This document shows positions 30,013 to 41,204 of a stretch of DNA of 64,000 nucleotides, piece after piece (position 1 is the first letter of the stretch; every line of letters begins with the position of its first letter). The stretch is taken from NCBI RefSeq assembly GCF_001761485.1, contig NC_090770.1, positions 1,302,001 through 1,366,000 on the forward strand, written 5' to 3'. This DNA is from Yarrowia lipolytica (lineage: Eukaryota; Ascomycota; Dipodascomycetes; Dipodascales). The notes below the pieces were generated by a model. The model was not told the DNA's origin. It did not search any database and was given only the letters and a program-made list of their open reading frames with translations. Made by a program: the position numbers and the translations under genes.

Positions 30013-31409
30013 GAGACATCCATTCGGCTAATAATGGTATAATTGATGAGATATTGTAAAAAACTGAAGTTAGTGGCTTGGTTTGAGCAGTGGTCCTCTG
30101 TTGGAACACTTTGATCTTGTCTTGTAGAGCCCATAGTCTGGGAACACCATAGATCGAGGTCAATTACCCAGTCGAGGTTGTAGATTCTGTCGAGTGTCTG
30201 AGATCAGGACCATTGATCTTAGTGGAGTGATCTTAGTGGAGCCCTTTATGTATGACCCAGTAGCAGCGGCTAATTATCGTGTAGACCTCTAAGAGAGACT
30301 GTAATGAAGATCAAGAGCCGGGCGTAAGTGTTTCAGAATTATGGGCAGAAAATTGTTTCAAGTGATCAAGTGAGCCTTCCGCTTTGGCTCGCTCGGGCTC
30401 CGATAATTGCGGATGTGGTCCCTAATGTACTCTGTTCTCCAAGCAAACCTCCTCAGGCAGAAGCACGGAAACTGTCTCCCTTGCGAGTCTGGCGGAAGCT
30501 AAGATGTTGACCATATCGCCACGGTTCATATCAGTTGCTCGTATACCAACTGAAAACCACATTTTTCCCCTCGGTTCCATTGGACTCTGGACGCTGTGTG
30601 GGTCAAGTGCTGTATGCTACTACGAAGAAGGAGACGGCCCATGGATCACTCGAATCACAAGACAACTTGAGTCAGTCTAACAGCTTCACATTCGCCCTCC
30701 TGCTCACATTCATATTTCCAGTAGGCTGTTAGCTCCGAACCAGTGACCATGAAAAGCCGTAGGGTCAATCTCGTGATCATGATCTAGCAGTTCGATGTTG
30801 GCCTGTTCCGATATTGGCGGCCTAGAGCAATCTAGGATGGATCTGTTCAACTTGTTGGAATCATGTATCAAAATTACTGAGACCAATTGACCCGGGTCCC
30901 AATCAACCCCATCTCCATTTGATTCTCTACAGGCTCGTATTTCCCCAACTAGCCCAGAGTTGTTTCACTATTTTTTTTCTGCATATATGAACTGGATACC
31001 TAGTTCCGATCTCTCACAACTAGTGGTCCACTATTCAACAACTTGCCAGATCCCGTTCCTCTTTTTAGCGCACCGCCCTGGGGTCTAGCAGTTGGTCTGC
31101 GTTCGAGGTTCCCCTTGGTGCAAGCACATTCACAATTCTTGCAACTTCGGACGATCTTTGACTCTTCAATCACCGCAACTATTCCAAAAGCAAAAGAGCC
31201 TTCTGCCTCCTCTCATCGACTTCCCCATAGTCTCCCCTCTAAGCCTCTCTAGCCCTGTGTCTCATATTCACTTCTAGACGCTTCACATCCAGAAATTCCA
31301 CCTCTAGACATCTACATCCAGACATTACCCCGACCTGACAGGTTTTTCCGGACAACTGGTGAGTATTTATAGCCCAGCCAAGGACTTTCCTCACCTCATC
31401 AAACCCACA
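30013..31409. other. Gene-free stretch
   Basis: No supported gene. TTTTTTTTCTGCATATA occurs at 30971-30987, a motif shared with several other gene-poor sites in the window. CACATCCAGACAT-like and CTTCTAGACGCTTC-like short repeats lie near 31272-31325. Confidence 0.45.
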
Positions 31410-32010
31410 ATGACCAACTTTCCAATCACCACCGTTCAAATGACAGCTGTTCCAACGACAACCGTACCAACCACCACCTTCCCAATGGCAATCACTGTCT
31501 ACGACTTTGACAACGTGTTTGTGAAGTCGTACCCAAACGTCCCCATTCCCAGAACCCAGCCCGGAAGTCCGAAGTAGAGTGTCTCAACTACCTGCAAAAG
31601 TTCTGCCCGGCTCTGCAGTTCATTTTTTGGGTACGGAATCACTCCTTACGTCAAAAGCGAACCCGTCTACCCGTTCGAGGAAGTCATCTACCCCTCAATC
31701 TCTCCAATGTTCCGAAACAGCGTGGGCTTGGACCTCAAGCAGACCCACACCCAATCCCCGAATGGAGTTCAATTCCAGCCGAGTTGTTGAAATTAGCCCC
31801 AGTCCAGTGGCGAACTTCCACTCCAGCCGCCTTCTAGACAATTCCCACCGTTTCGAACACCTTATCACCAACCGACGACTCGACAAGATCGAAAAGGCTC
31901 TCGAGAAGGTCAAGGCCCATCTGGTCAAGCCCAAGGTCCGCGAGGTGGTCGTCATGGCCAATCTGGAACTGTCCTATAGAGAATTCCAACTAATTCTGAA
32001 TAGATCCTAG
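31410..32010 (+). pseudogene. Decayed gene with HAD-like N-terminus (SAK RNA-repair-like?)
   Basis: ATG 31410, behind a TATTTATAG element, opens a Thr/Val-rich start and then ITVYDFDNVFVKSYPN at about residues 29-44. This resembles the first motif (VYDFDxTLF) of the HAD domain found in Swiss-army-knife RNA-repair-like proteins. A stop at 31575-31577 is followed in the same frame by YVKSEPVYPFEEVIYPSISP, then another frame gives DKIEKALEKVKAHLV and REVVVMANLELSYREFQLIL to a stop at 32010. So the gene has lost its frame at least twice. The HAD assignment rests on one motif and is tentative; the second Asp of DxD is replaced by Asn. Confidence 0.4.
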
Positions 32011-32876
32011 GTAATTCCCCATAGGATGGTTCCGGCAAATGTCTGGCCAATTCCTCACATGGTCATTAGAGGAACCAGGTTGGTCGAAGACGAGATGTCC
32101 ATCCTGTAGATGTGTATCCGCTGATTTACAATCTCTTGTCGTAAATGTGCAAACACACACCCTGGTTTGTGGTGCTATCGGAACGTTGTGTCGCTAGAAG
32201 TGAGTCGTAAGTTGTTACATCAACTACTGTATATCTAATCATCATACTTATGATCTTCATTATATGTGTTATGGCAATAAAAAATTGTATGCAGAAAAAA
32301 ATTATGTTAATACCTAACAAGTGGTCATTTATACAAAGTCCAGCTCGAGAAGTACTGTAGTTGTACTTCCATGTAAAATGATATTATGTATACTTTGCTT
32401 CCAAATAATGTCTTTTTTTTTTCATTTTTTTTTATTTTTCACTCTTTTTGATAGTATTAATCCCATTTTCTGTATATTAACTGCCTCACCTTCAGTAACT
32501 TTTTTTCTTGTTTTTTTTTTTTTTATTTAACAAATAATAAAATCAAAAAACCATGTCATGAGACCAACACATCTCAACAAAAGCCGTTAAAATCTGTCAT
32601 AAAAGTCCATCAAAAATCATAATCAAATTGCCCCAAATTTTCCATCTCTACATCTCCCCATTGCCCCATTTCCCAGGCTCTCGGTCACCCAAAAGACAGT
32701 CGCATTTTCGTATTATTCACCCTTTTCTTTTTCTTTTTTATTCCCAACCCTAACTCAGGCTAAATTAATCTCCACTGTTAATAAGCAATCATCTGTTATC
32801 TCGCATTAAACTCAATCTCCAGTGGCACCCAACACAACAACATACCTCCCCAGCATCTCCCACAAAACACGCCACA
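32011..32876. other. Promoter-side region of ATG4
   Basis: No gene. The stretch is T-rich (32407-32530) and ends in a CA-rich 5' leader. GTATGCAGAAAAAA at 32288-32301 is the reverse form of the TTTTTTCTGCATA motif seen elsewhere. AACCCTAAC lies at 32746-32754. Confidence 0.5.
32746..32754 (+). promoter_or_regulatory. AACCCTAAC box upstream of ATG4
   Basis: The core lies 123 bp before the ATG at 32877, in the same orientation as before CBP80, mS45 and the mannosyltransferase gene. Confidence 0.45.
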
Positions 32877-34514
32877 ATGTCCCTCCAACGAGCGCTGCAG
32901 TATCTGTGGGACGCAGAACCTCACAACACGGACCACGTCACGCCTCTATTCTGTCTGGGCCAGGTTTACGACGCAGACACCAGCCTGAAGGAGGTGAATG
33001 ACGACACAGAAGAAGACGGCATAGTAGTGCCGCTGGACACGTCAAATGATACGTCGTGGCCTCCGGACTTTCTGGCGGACGTGCAGTCGCGAATATGGCT
33101 GTCGTACCGAACCGGTTTCCCACTGATTCCGAAATCCGACGGCTCCGGAACCATCCACTTGGGCAAACTCAAGAACATGATACGTGGAGGAGGATTCGAT
33201 CCGCGAGGCTACACATCGGACGTCGGATGGGGCTGCATGATCCGCACGTCACAGAGCCTCCTCGCAAACGCACTGCTATTCAGACACCTGGGCCGAGGCT
33301 GGAGGTGGAACAAGGGCGACGACTTTGTGTATCTCAGTGAGGGGAATACAGAATCGAGGGGTGGCGAAAGTAGGAATGGCGGTGCTAACCAAGAGCAAGA
33401 AACTGCTGTATCAGAGGAAACCGCTGTCTCAGAGGAAACAATAATATCCTGGTTTCTGGACTCCCCAGACTCTCCGTTCTCAATCCACAAGTTTGTACGC
33501 CACGGCGAAAAAGCATGCTCCACGCCAGCTGGCGACTGGTTCGGACCCTCGGCCGCGGGAAGCAGCATTTATGCCCTATGCAACGAGTTTCCGGACTCGG
33601 GACTCAAGGTATACTACAATGGCAACGGAGGAGGAGACGTTTACGAGGATGAGCTGTTGGAGACGGGGTTCCCTCTTCTCGTGCTCTGTGGACTACGACT
33701 GGGTATAGATAACGTCAACCCCATCTACTGGGACTCTCTTCGTCAGATGCTGTCACTTCCTCAGTCTGTTGGCATTGCAGGCGGCCGCCCCTTCACTTCG
33801 CATTACTTCTTCGGCTTCCAGGGCGAACAATTGTTTTACCTCGACCCGCATCAGCCTAAGCCGGCCGTCAAAACTACGGACAAAGATACCACCTCTTTCC
33901 ATTCCAGCAGAATCTGGAAACTGCATCTGAAAGAGATGGATCCCAGCATGTTGGTGGGTTTTTACATTACGAGTGAGGCCGACTGGGAGACGTTCAAGGG
34001 GTCTCTGACGGCTTCAAAGGAGAAAACCAGCTCCCAGATTGTCCACATTCATCCTTCTCGGCATAACATTCCGTCCTTTGATGAAGAGGACGAGTATGTG
34101 TCGATTGGAGGGGCTTCTGATGACGACTTTGTGGACGTGACCAAACGGGCACGCAAGGTGGCAGCCATGACAGGAAACACAGGCAGCGGGCGGTCTTCTC
34201 CATCGATTCTCGACAGCCACCTCGTCACTGAGACAAGGGATATTATCGAGTCCGTTCCTCCCCGAAAACGGGTGGACAACGACCTCACTTCTGCCCCAGT
34301 GGACGTTCCCAAACCTGTTCAGAAGAGATCGCAATCTCATGGAGACTGGGAGAAGGTAGAAGAGCCTGAGGAGGAGATGGTGGAAGTTGAGAGCATGAAG
34401 GGTATGCAGGACAACGGCTGCTCGGCCGAGTACGGTTCGCTGGTAGATAGAGATGCGGAAGCTGATGACAGCACTCTTAGTACAGAAACCACGGATCGGG
34501 ATTGGGTAGTGTAG
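32877..34514 (+). CDS. ATG4: Autophagy cysteine protease Atg4
   Basis: Atg4 (peptidase C54) cleaves the C-terminus of Atg8 before lipidation and later releases Atg8 from phosphatidylethanolamine; it acts in the cytosol in autophagy and the Cvt pathway. The catalytic Cys is in [18 protein letters not shown] (Cys120). The Asp/His pair is in [11 protein letters not shown] (Asp323, His325), after [17 protein letters not shown]. Family strands [12 protein letters not shown] and [16 protein letters not shown]-like text ([19 protein letters not shown]) are present. An insert with a repeated EETAVSEET block sits near residues 175-190, and a long Ser/Asp/Glu-rich disordered tail follows residue 400. 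At 545 residues it is a little longer than yeast Atg4 (494). The 3' end is convergent with RCC1. Confidence 0.96.
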
Positions 34515-34777
34515 TTGGCAGACTCGAGGCACCGAATATGTCATCTATATACTTGATCGAAGTTGTAAAATCACACCATGGAATCGTGCTCCTTAGGACG
34601 GTGTCATCATACTGGACAGTCGTATGGCCTTGTGTTGTATTATTCACATGCCTGCCGTTGGACTTGCCGTTTCTGTCCTGCTTATAATGATAATAAAATA
34701 CATATGATACATAACTGTCACCAGAAGACGTGCAAACGGCAGTCCACTAACGACACCGGGGTTGATTAATACTCGAC

Positions 34778-36274
34778 TTACTCCTCCTTTCGAACACCAG
34801 CAACAACCGAAAACTGGCCTCCTCCACCAGCCATCTTGACATCGATGGGCTTGATGGCGGTGTTCATGATCTTTCGGGGGGTCTCGACATCGTCCTCCTC
34901 GGCATGGCCTGTCTGGAAGGACGAGGAGAAGCCCCAAGTCCACACACGGCCGTCAACATCGATGATCAGGGAGTGGTGAGCACCGCAGGCAATGAAGCGC
35001 ATCTTGGGCAGTTTCTCGTCGTCGTCCTCTCCGCCGAGAGAAAGAGGAGAAGGAACGGGCAGGAATCGAGGGTTGCCCTTGTCGTCTCGAACGGTGCCCT
35101 CGGGAAGATCCTTGGTGGTGAAGCCAATCTGGTGGTAGTCGTATCGTCCAAAGGAGTAGACGGTTCCGTCCTTGGACAGAGCCAAAGAGTGGTGTTCTCC
35201 TCCAGTGACGGCCACAATGTCCTTTCCATCAAGAGCATCGACGTAGGTGGGTCCGTCGACGGCAGCGTTGTCGCTCTGGCCCAGAATACCGCACTGGCCG
35301 TACTGGTTGAGACCCCAGGCAAGCACCTTTCCGTCGGTATCAATTGCAAACGAATGGAACTCGCCGGCGCCTACGTACACAATGTTCTTGAGACCTAGCT
35401 CTCGAGGAGAAAGGGTGGATCGGTTAGACTTCCATCCCAGACGGAAGTTTTCCGAGTCTCCCCAGGTGTGCACGGTTCCCCACTGGGTCAGGGCGAGCAC
35501 GTGGTCTCGGCCAGCAGCAATGGCGGCAATGTTAGACAGCTCCTCGATCTTGACGGGCCGGTTCTGGACCTTGACCTTGTCGCTGAAACCCATGGTTCCC
35601 TGGGAGTTTCGGAACGAGCCCCAGGCCCACACGTCTCCCTCAGCAGTGAGGGCCAGAGACAGGGAGTCGGAAGCCTCAATCTTGACGAACCGCTGGTCGG
35701 TGTCGACCAGGGCGGGAATTGACTCGGCAGGGTTGAGCTTGGGGTCATCCTCGTCATCGGACTCGTCTGCGTCCATGTCCTTGAGCACCTCATGGCCCGA
35801 GGTGTCTCGTCCCAGGGCTCCCAGATCGTTGCCTCCCCACGACCACACTCGTCCCTGGGAGTCCAGCACCAGTCCATGCTGGCCTCCGACGGCAATGTCC
35901 ACAATCTCCTTGGACAGGTAGGGCGACAGACGGGGTCGCTTGACAGTGGAGGCCTTTTCGGGACCCAGACCCAGCTCGCACATGTCTCCGGTTCCGAATG
36001 CAAACACCTCGCAATCCACCTTGTTGATGGAGGGAAGGGGCAGCAGCGTCGGGCTGTGTTTATGTTTTCGCTGGATGGCCGACAGTCGCAGCCTTGAGGG
36101 CGCCTTGGCCGCGGGAATGGGCTTCTCCTCCTTGACCGTCTTCTTCTCCAGCTCCTGCTTGGCCGCCGCCGCCTTGACTCCGTTGACCTTGGCGGTCTTG
36201 GCGCTCTGCTTCTTGGACACCGCCTTGGTGGTCGCGGGCTTTTTCGTCACTTTGGTTCGGGTTAATCGCACCAT
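34778..36274 (-). CDS. SRM1: Ran guanine-nucleotide exchange factor, RCC1 homologue
   Basis: This is the chromatin-bound exchange factor (Srm1/Prp20 in yeast, Pim1 in fission yeast) that makes Ran-GTP in the nucleus and so drives nuclear transport. After a basic Lys/Ala-rich tail of about 75 residues (KKPATTKAVSKKQSAKTAKV), likely for nuclear import and DNA contact, seven RCC1 blades follow. Typical blade text includes VFAFGTGDMCELGLG, DIAVGGQHGLVLDSQGRVW, IAAGRDHVLALTQWGTVHTW, GAGEFHSFAIDTDGKVLAWG and IACGAHHSLIIDVDGRVWTWG. The 498-residue length matches yeast Srm1 (482). An acidic loop (DADESDDEDDPK) interrupts blade two or three, as in other yeasts. Confidence 0.96.
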   Translation of the reverse strand: MVRLTRTKVTKKPATTKAVSKKQSAKTAKVNGVKAAAAKQELEKKTVKEEKPIPAAKAPSRLRLSAIQRKHKHSPTLLPLPSINKVDCEVFAFGTGDMCELGLGPEKASTVKRPRLSPYLSKEIVDIAVGGQHGLVLDSQGRVWSWGGNDLGALGRDTSGHEVLKDMDADESDDEDDPKLNPAESIPALVDTDQRFVKIEASDSLSLALTAEGDVWAWGSFRNSQGTMGFSDKVKVQNRPVKIEELSNIAAIAAGRDHVLALTQWGTVHTWGDSENFRLGWKSNRSTLSPRELGLKNIVYVGAGEFHSFAIDTDGKVLAWGLNQYGQCGILGQSDNAAVDGPTYVDALDGKDIVAVTGGEHHSLALSKDGTVYSFGRYDYHQIGFTTKDLPEGTVRDDKGNPRFLPVPSPLSLGGEDDDEKLPKMRFIACGAHHSLIIDVDGRVWTWGFSSSFQTGHAEEDDVETPRKIMNTAIKPIDVKMAGGGGQFSVVAGVRKEE

Positions 36275-36361
36275 TGTCTGTCTCGGTTGTATTGTAGATG
36301 TGCAAGTGAAGGTGTGGAAATAAAAATATGCAGCAAGGGCGAAATCTGCAGTAGCATTTAC

Positions 36362-36369
36362 TTAGGGTT
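36362..36369 (-). promoter_or_regulatory. AACCCTAA box upstream of RCC1
   Basis: TTAGGGTT on the plus strand, reading AACCCTAA toward the gene, 88 bp before its ATG. Two CACGTG sites (36507-36512, 36527-36532) lie further upstream. Confidence 0.45.
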
Positions 36370-37490
36370 TCGATACAGGAGAGGGGTGTTAGGCGGGTTG
36401 GAGGCGCGAATGCGACCAATGGCGAGCGAATATCTGCGACCAGGCGAAACAGACGCATTTCCAACGGCCAGATTAGTCATATGGCGGTTTTGCGGCCCGA
36501 CAACGTCACGTGATCCCCCCGTACGACACGTGTCTGGAGCTGATTTTGCGAACCCAAAAGTTTTCTGGAATGGGCATTTTCCAAACATTCCATGCACGTA
36601 CTGTATGCGGATTCATGGGGTGTATATACAAGTAGTGGCACTTGGGTGTTGAGTATCTTTCAACTAAATTGCTAAGTATTGTACAAGTAAGTGTGAAGAC
36701 GAGTTTGGTGAAGACGAGTTTGGTTATTCACATGATCATGAGTATTGGATACGAGAGATTTCAGGTTATAGACTACGTTGACGGACTGTCATGAACGAAC
36801 CTCCTTCACTAAATCAACTACAAGATAGCACCTACTACCAATACCTGTGATAGCCATCAAAGACTCGATTTCAGACTCCCATCTCTTGTTCTTGTGATTG
36901 CGGAGCTGACAAGACCCAGTCAGTTGGACAACTTGTCATGAGACTAGGCAATGTCCTCTGTTCGTCTTGTGATTTATACATCAATTGAACCAGCGATCAG
37001 TTGATCTTTCTGTTCCAGTTTCTTGACAAGTTGTCACTTCCATGTTCAAACCCACCGGCAGTGTTTGAGAATGTCCGATACAACTCGCCACACATGTAGT
37101 CCATAACCGTACATTCTGCTTAACAGATTGCGGCTGTAGCAAAAGTGAAAACGTGAGTCCAATCTATGATCCATGCCACCAGCAGTCACTGTTCTGATCA
37201 GTATGGGTCTGGGGGCTCACGTGTCTCCGATCAACTGCGGGAGCATCCTTCAGGATTCACGTGGCCCGACTCGGAGCTGTCTGGTTGCGAGGAGTAGCGC
37301 GGTGGTGTTTCCGTCTCAGGTGCTCATTTATTGACTTGGACTGCGGACTGGTTCTCGAGCAACGATCCCCTTGCCAGCATCATGGTCTTCCGCAGGGCAT
37401 TTATCGTTAGGGTGTCTTGAGGGGTATTAATGATCGACTCAAGGGTTGTCAAGGTCGACTCCAGGCCTCTTGGACCAAAGGAGGTATCTA

Positions 37491-37660
37491 TTGAGCAGAT
37501 CTAGACATCTCTTGAGCAGATCAGACATCTCTAGAGCAGATTAGACATCTCTTGGAGCCAGATTCTAGACATCTCTAGAGCAGATCTAGACATCTCTTAG
37601 AGCAGATCTAGACATCTCTAGGCAGATCTTAGACATCCTCTAGAGCAGATCGAGTCTCTT
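37491..37660. repeat. Degenerate 20-bp tandem repeat
   Basis: About eight copies of GAGCAGATCTAGACATCTCT with single-base gains and losses. Each unit holds the palindromes AGATCT and CTAGA, so the array could form small hairpins. Confidence 0.85.
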
Positions 37661-38393
37661 GAGAAGTTCGAGATCTCCTATAGGCCAAATGAGTTCTCCG
37701 GTGAGCCAAATGAGACCTCCCACAGCAGATAACGCTTGCGTCAGCCTAAAACAGAGTCACCAGTAGTTGTCCACCATTTATCTTCATCTGTTTCACCCTC
37801 GACTCGGTTGATTGTCACTCATAGCACTCCCGTATTGAATCTCCAGTACATACAGTACTTACGGTAGATTCAATTGTATCCAGGTCCGCAAGGATTTTCC
37901 CTTCCGGAGCCCTTTGCTATGGGACAGATGATTTCTCGTTGAACCGCCATTGTCAGCACTCTGTGAGGAAGGGTCTGGGTGTATCCAACATAAAGGCTTG
38001 AGTCATTGTTCGACACTCAATGCGTGCACCGCAGTTTCCGTCGCTCCATTGATCGAATTCGAACGTTCAAACCCCCTGAGAATTGGTTGTCAGATTGTTC
38101 AGAATGAGACAACCTGGGCCATCAGGAATTGGCATCACCAGGTGACACAAGAGGTGGATGCTCATGACCGGGGGTGGATGCTCATGCCGGGGGGATGCTC
38201 CAGCACGCACGTCTGAGTCAAGACTCCAGTTGGACCTGCGAGAACCCCCATCTTCACACCCCCAAGCAATCACCATGATCACATGACCATTTGAGCAGAG
38301 AAACCATTGCCAAACTCCGTGATAAGACGAACCGAATCTCTTCAAACAAATCAAATCTTTTAAATCCAACCCACCGCACTCCAGCCCTCCCAT

Positions 38394-39042
38394 CACGTGT
38401 GCGGCTGATGTGAAAAAAGGTTCGTCCCATCGGGAAATCACGTGCGACATATCTTGTCTTCAATATTTGACAGATGGTAGATAAGGTGGACCATCTACAA
38501 GTAATGTAGTCTCCGTCAAGTCTCAGAAAAAGACACCCCAACACCCAAAGTCGACGGAAACAACTCGCCCATATATACAAGTCCACCACAAACACAACCC
38601 CTGCCCTCCCCGCCCACGTGATGCAGTTAGATTACTGTTCACAGCGATCGGGTTAGGGTAACCACATTGGTTACCGAGACGCCTCTATTGCTTCCATATA
38701 TGGGAACAGGGTAGTTGGTTGTACGACAAGCAGAAACAAGTGTTGACATTGCGATCGGAAACGACCCTCCCCCATTTTCAATCACGTGACACCGTGGCAC
38801 GCGCTCTTATTTCCCGGTCACGTTATCCCCCCCCCACTCCCCCGCGTCCCTTCGCTTGATATATACTGTATATGCCTCCAGCAGTTGTAAATAATTCCCA
38901 TAGTTCAGGCTGTCGTAACTTTTTGCTGATCACAACAGAAAAGCCTCAGCTCAGCCTCAGATAACGACGGGGCGGCTTGGAAGTGAGCGGTTGGATTACT
39001 AATCAAGTGATGGGGGAGGAGGCAAGGATTTTTGCTCACGTG
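38394..39042. promoter_or_regulatory. Cluster of five CACGTG (E-box) sites
   Basis: CACGTG at 38394, 38439, 38615, 38783 and 39037, several in the context TCACGTGA/ATCACGTG. In yeasts this core binds bHLH factors such as Cbf1 or Pho4-like proteins. Which factor acts here is not known. Confidence 0.45.
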
Positions 39043-39208
39043 AGTGGATCCCCATAATAAATAAATAAAACGTCTCCCGTCTATATGGCATAATCTCCAG
39101 ACACGGTTATGCATCTTTACTAAGCTGAAGCTGTAACTCAGTGCATGCAGCCACCTACTTCAAGTATCGTGTTGAGCAACCCCCACACCACTTGTTATCA
39201 CCGCAACA

Positions 39209-40720
39209 ATGTCGCTATTATTCAACGAGCAAAACACACACAAGGACGACACGGTCCCCGCCAACGAGAAGGAGATGCTGAGCAAGCTGGTGGCTCTCCG
39301 GGACCAGTTGACCGCGCTCAAGCTCGACCGACAGACCTATCTCAAGCAGGAAGATATTTCTCGAATCTACAACCAGGTGGTGGAGGAGGTTTCTCTGCTG
39401 AACCAGATTCGGTCGGATCCCAGCTTGGAGGACGAGTACAACCGGGTGGATGTCGTATTGGACGACGTTTTCCAACTGCTTTCGCTGTCGTTTCTGACCA
39501 TTGGACACAACAAGAGTGCGGCCGCGACGTACGCCTCTCTTTCGACAGTTCGACGACTTCTGAGTCATCTCAAGGAGTCGCAAATTTACACGGGCAACGA
39601 CTACGAGCCTGTTCGGGCGCGGCTAGACGAGATCCAGGCGATTCTCAAGCAGCAAAGTGAAGAGAACCCGGAGGTGATCGCTCTGATTGAACGAGAGCTT
39701 AAGGTGTGCATGGAGGGCCTCAAGGAGGTGGAGGAGGCCTACAACCACGTGATTCCAGAGGTCGGCGTGCTGCTGCAAAAGGTTTATACAATCCGACGGG
39801 AGATCATGAGCGTGGCCTCTACGCCTGACGCCAAGGACGGAAAGCGATCTGTGGCCACCGAGCTGCAGCCGCTTCTCAAGCAACTACAGAATATTGAGAA
39901 GACGCATCTGACGGGCGAGAAAAACGAGTTCATCACCTCGTCGGGAGAGAAGCTTGTCGACAAGTCTGCTGGTTTGTTGGCGGGCCAGATTGACGACTGT
40001 TTCGAGCTCATCAAGGACTTTGAGGCCGAGACGAATCGAGTCGATCCTTCTCTTCTGCCTGTCTACTCGGAGCTGCTGCACCTCAAGACCACTCTTGAGG
40101 GTCTTACCATCACCCACAGATGGACAATGCGAGAAACCGATCTCTACGGCTACCAGAAGAAGCTGCAGGCGATCGATGAGCGACGGGTGGGCGGTTTATT
40201 TGTGCCCGAGAAGGACAAGGACTGCACAACCTGCGATTTGGCTGACTCGGTGAACAACCTGTCTGTTGACGATAAGGACAAGAACGATAAGAAGGACTCA
40301 TTGGATAAGGAGGGATCGCCCACTAAGCTGGCCGGGCAGTCGATTCTGCTTTACCTGCTGCGACGATGCTACGCCCTCATCTACAAGCTGCTAGAGTCGT
40401 CGGAGCCTATTTCCGAGGCTCTGACGCCACTACACAACCAGCTCAAGACCATGCGGCGGTTCCTGCTCGACATAAAGCGTTTGGGCGGAATTTCTTCGGT
40501 CCGAGAACTTTATCCATACCAGCTCAAGCTGCGATCCATTGATAACCAGCGAGTGGATGGCAAGTTCATGCAGGGAAACTCCATTCCCGAGGGTCAGGGA
40601 ATGGTCAATGCTTTGTTAGCGGAGTGTTTTGATATCTGTCATGAGTTGCAGGTTGATTACGAGAATGAAGAGGAGGACGACAACAATGAAGATGAAGATG
40701 ATGAAGACGAGACCAAGTAG
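39209..40720 (+). CDS. DUF2408 / UPF0662 family protein (YPL260W-like)
   Basis: The 503-residue, largely helical protein belongs to the fungal DUF2408 family (YPL260W in budding yeast, UPF0662 in fission yeast), a cytoplasmic/nuclear protein of unclear biochemistry, linked in yeast to proteasome and DNA-damage phenotypes. Two related halves are visible. The first spans residues 20-190 (DQLTALKLDRQTYLKQEDI, HLKESQIYTGNDYEPVRARL). The second spans about 250-470, with LYGYQKKLQAIDERRVGGLF and its echo YPYQLKLRSIDNQRVDGKFM. A Lys/Asp-rich linker lies near 345-370 and the protein ends in a highly acidic tail (EEEDDNNEDEDDEDE). The ATG has the context CAACAATG. Family assignment is confident from these blocks; role is not. 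Confidence 0.85.
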   Translation: MSLLFNEQNTHKDDTVPANEKEMLSKLVALRDQLTALKLDRQTYLKQEDISRIYNQVVEEVSLLNQIRSDPSLEDEYNRVDVVLDDVFQLLSLSFLTIGHNKSAAATYASLSTVRRLLSHLKESQIYTGNDYEPVRARLDEIQAILKQQSEENPEVIALIERELKVCMEGLKEVEEAYNHVIPEVGVLLQKVYTIRREIMSVASTPDAKDGKRSVATELQPLLKQLQNIEKTHLTGEKNEFITSSGEKLVDKSAGLLAGQIDDCFELIKDFEAETNRVDPSLLPVYSELLHLKTTLEGLTITHRWTMRETDLYGYQKKLQAIDERRVGGLFVPEKDKDCTTCDLADSVNNLSVDDKDKNDKKDSLDKEGSPTKLAGQSILLYLLRRCYALIYKLLESSEPISEALTPLHNQLKTMRRFLLDIKRLGGISSVRELYPYQLKLRSIDNQRVDGKFMQGNSIPEGQGMVNALLAECFDICHELQVDYENEEEDDNNEDEDDEDETK

Positions 40721-41204
40721 TAATACAGTGATATCTAATAATGAATAATGCTTGAGCAATCCCAAGTCGATACATGGCATAGACGCGAATAACAGACAAT
40801 GCTGGTGTCTATATCTGGTAAAATGACAGAAATACAAATGGACTTTACGCTAGCAAATGATGGGGAAATTGTAGCGGTGGTTGTATCTGTTTCTGCCATT
40901 ACGTCTACCGTAGGTGTCTGCACATGTTGACTCAGAGAGTAAATGCTTGTGACGGTCTATTCAACAATCTTCTATACAGTCATATCCAACATTATGGACT
41001 CAGCCTAACAGTTGAACAAACATCTCTTGATGAATATTGAAGGTTTCAAAGTCTTCAAATTACTACAGGACTGGCTCAGTCTAATGGGGAGCCTCTCCGT
41101 TGCTTCGCACGCTATCTTTTTCTACTTTTTGCCTCTTTTTTTTTGGCCCACTTTTTCGCCAGTTCCGACCTCGAATCCACATCTCCGCCCTTGGCAAAAC
41201 ACAC
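40721..41204. other. Intergenic
   Basis: 3' flank of the DUF2408 gene and upstream side of tRNA-Ile. Nothing further recognised. Confidence 0.5.

Larger units (their letters stand above)
36275..39208. other. 2.9-kb non-coding region with tandem repeats and CACGTG cluster
   Basis: No supported gene. It holds the RCC1 promoter, a degenerate 20-bp array at 37491-37660, and further upstream of the DUF2408 gene five perfect CACGTG sites between 38394 and 39042 plus a telomere-like GGTTAGGGTAACC at 38651-38663. Confidence 0.55.

Noticed and set aside
38651-38663. GGTTAGGGTAACC as an internal telomere tract
   Set aside because: It is a single short unit rather than an array of the GGGTTAGTCA repeat; it is grouped with the promoter boxes instead.
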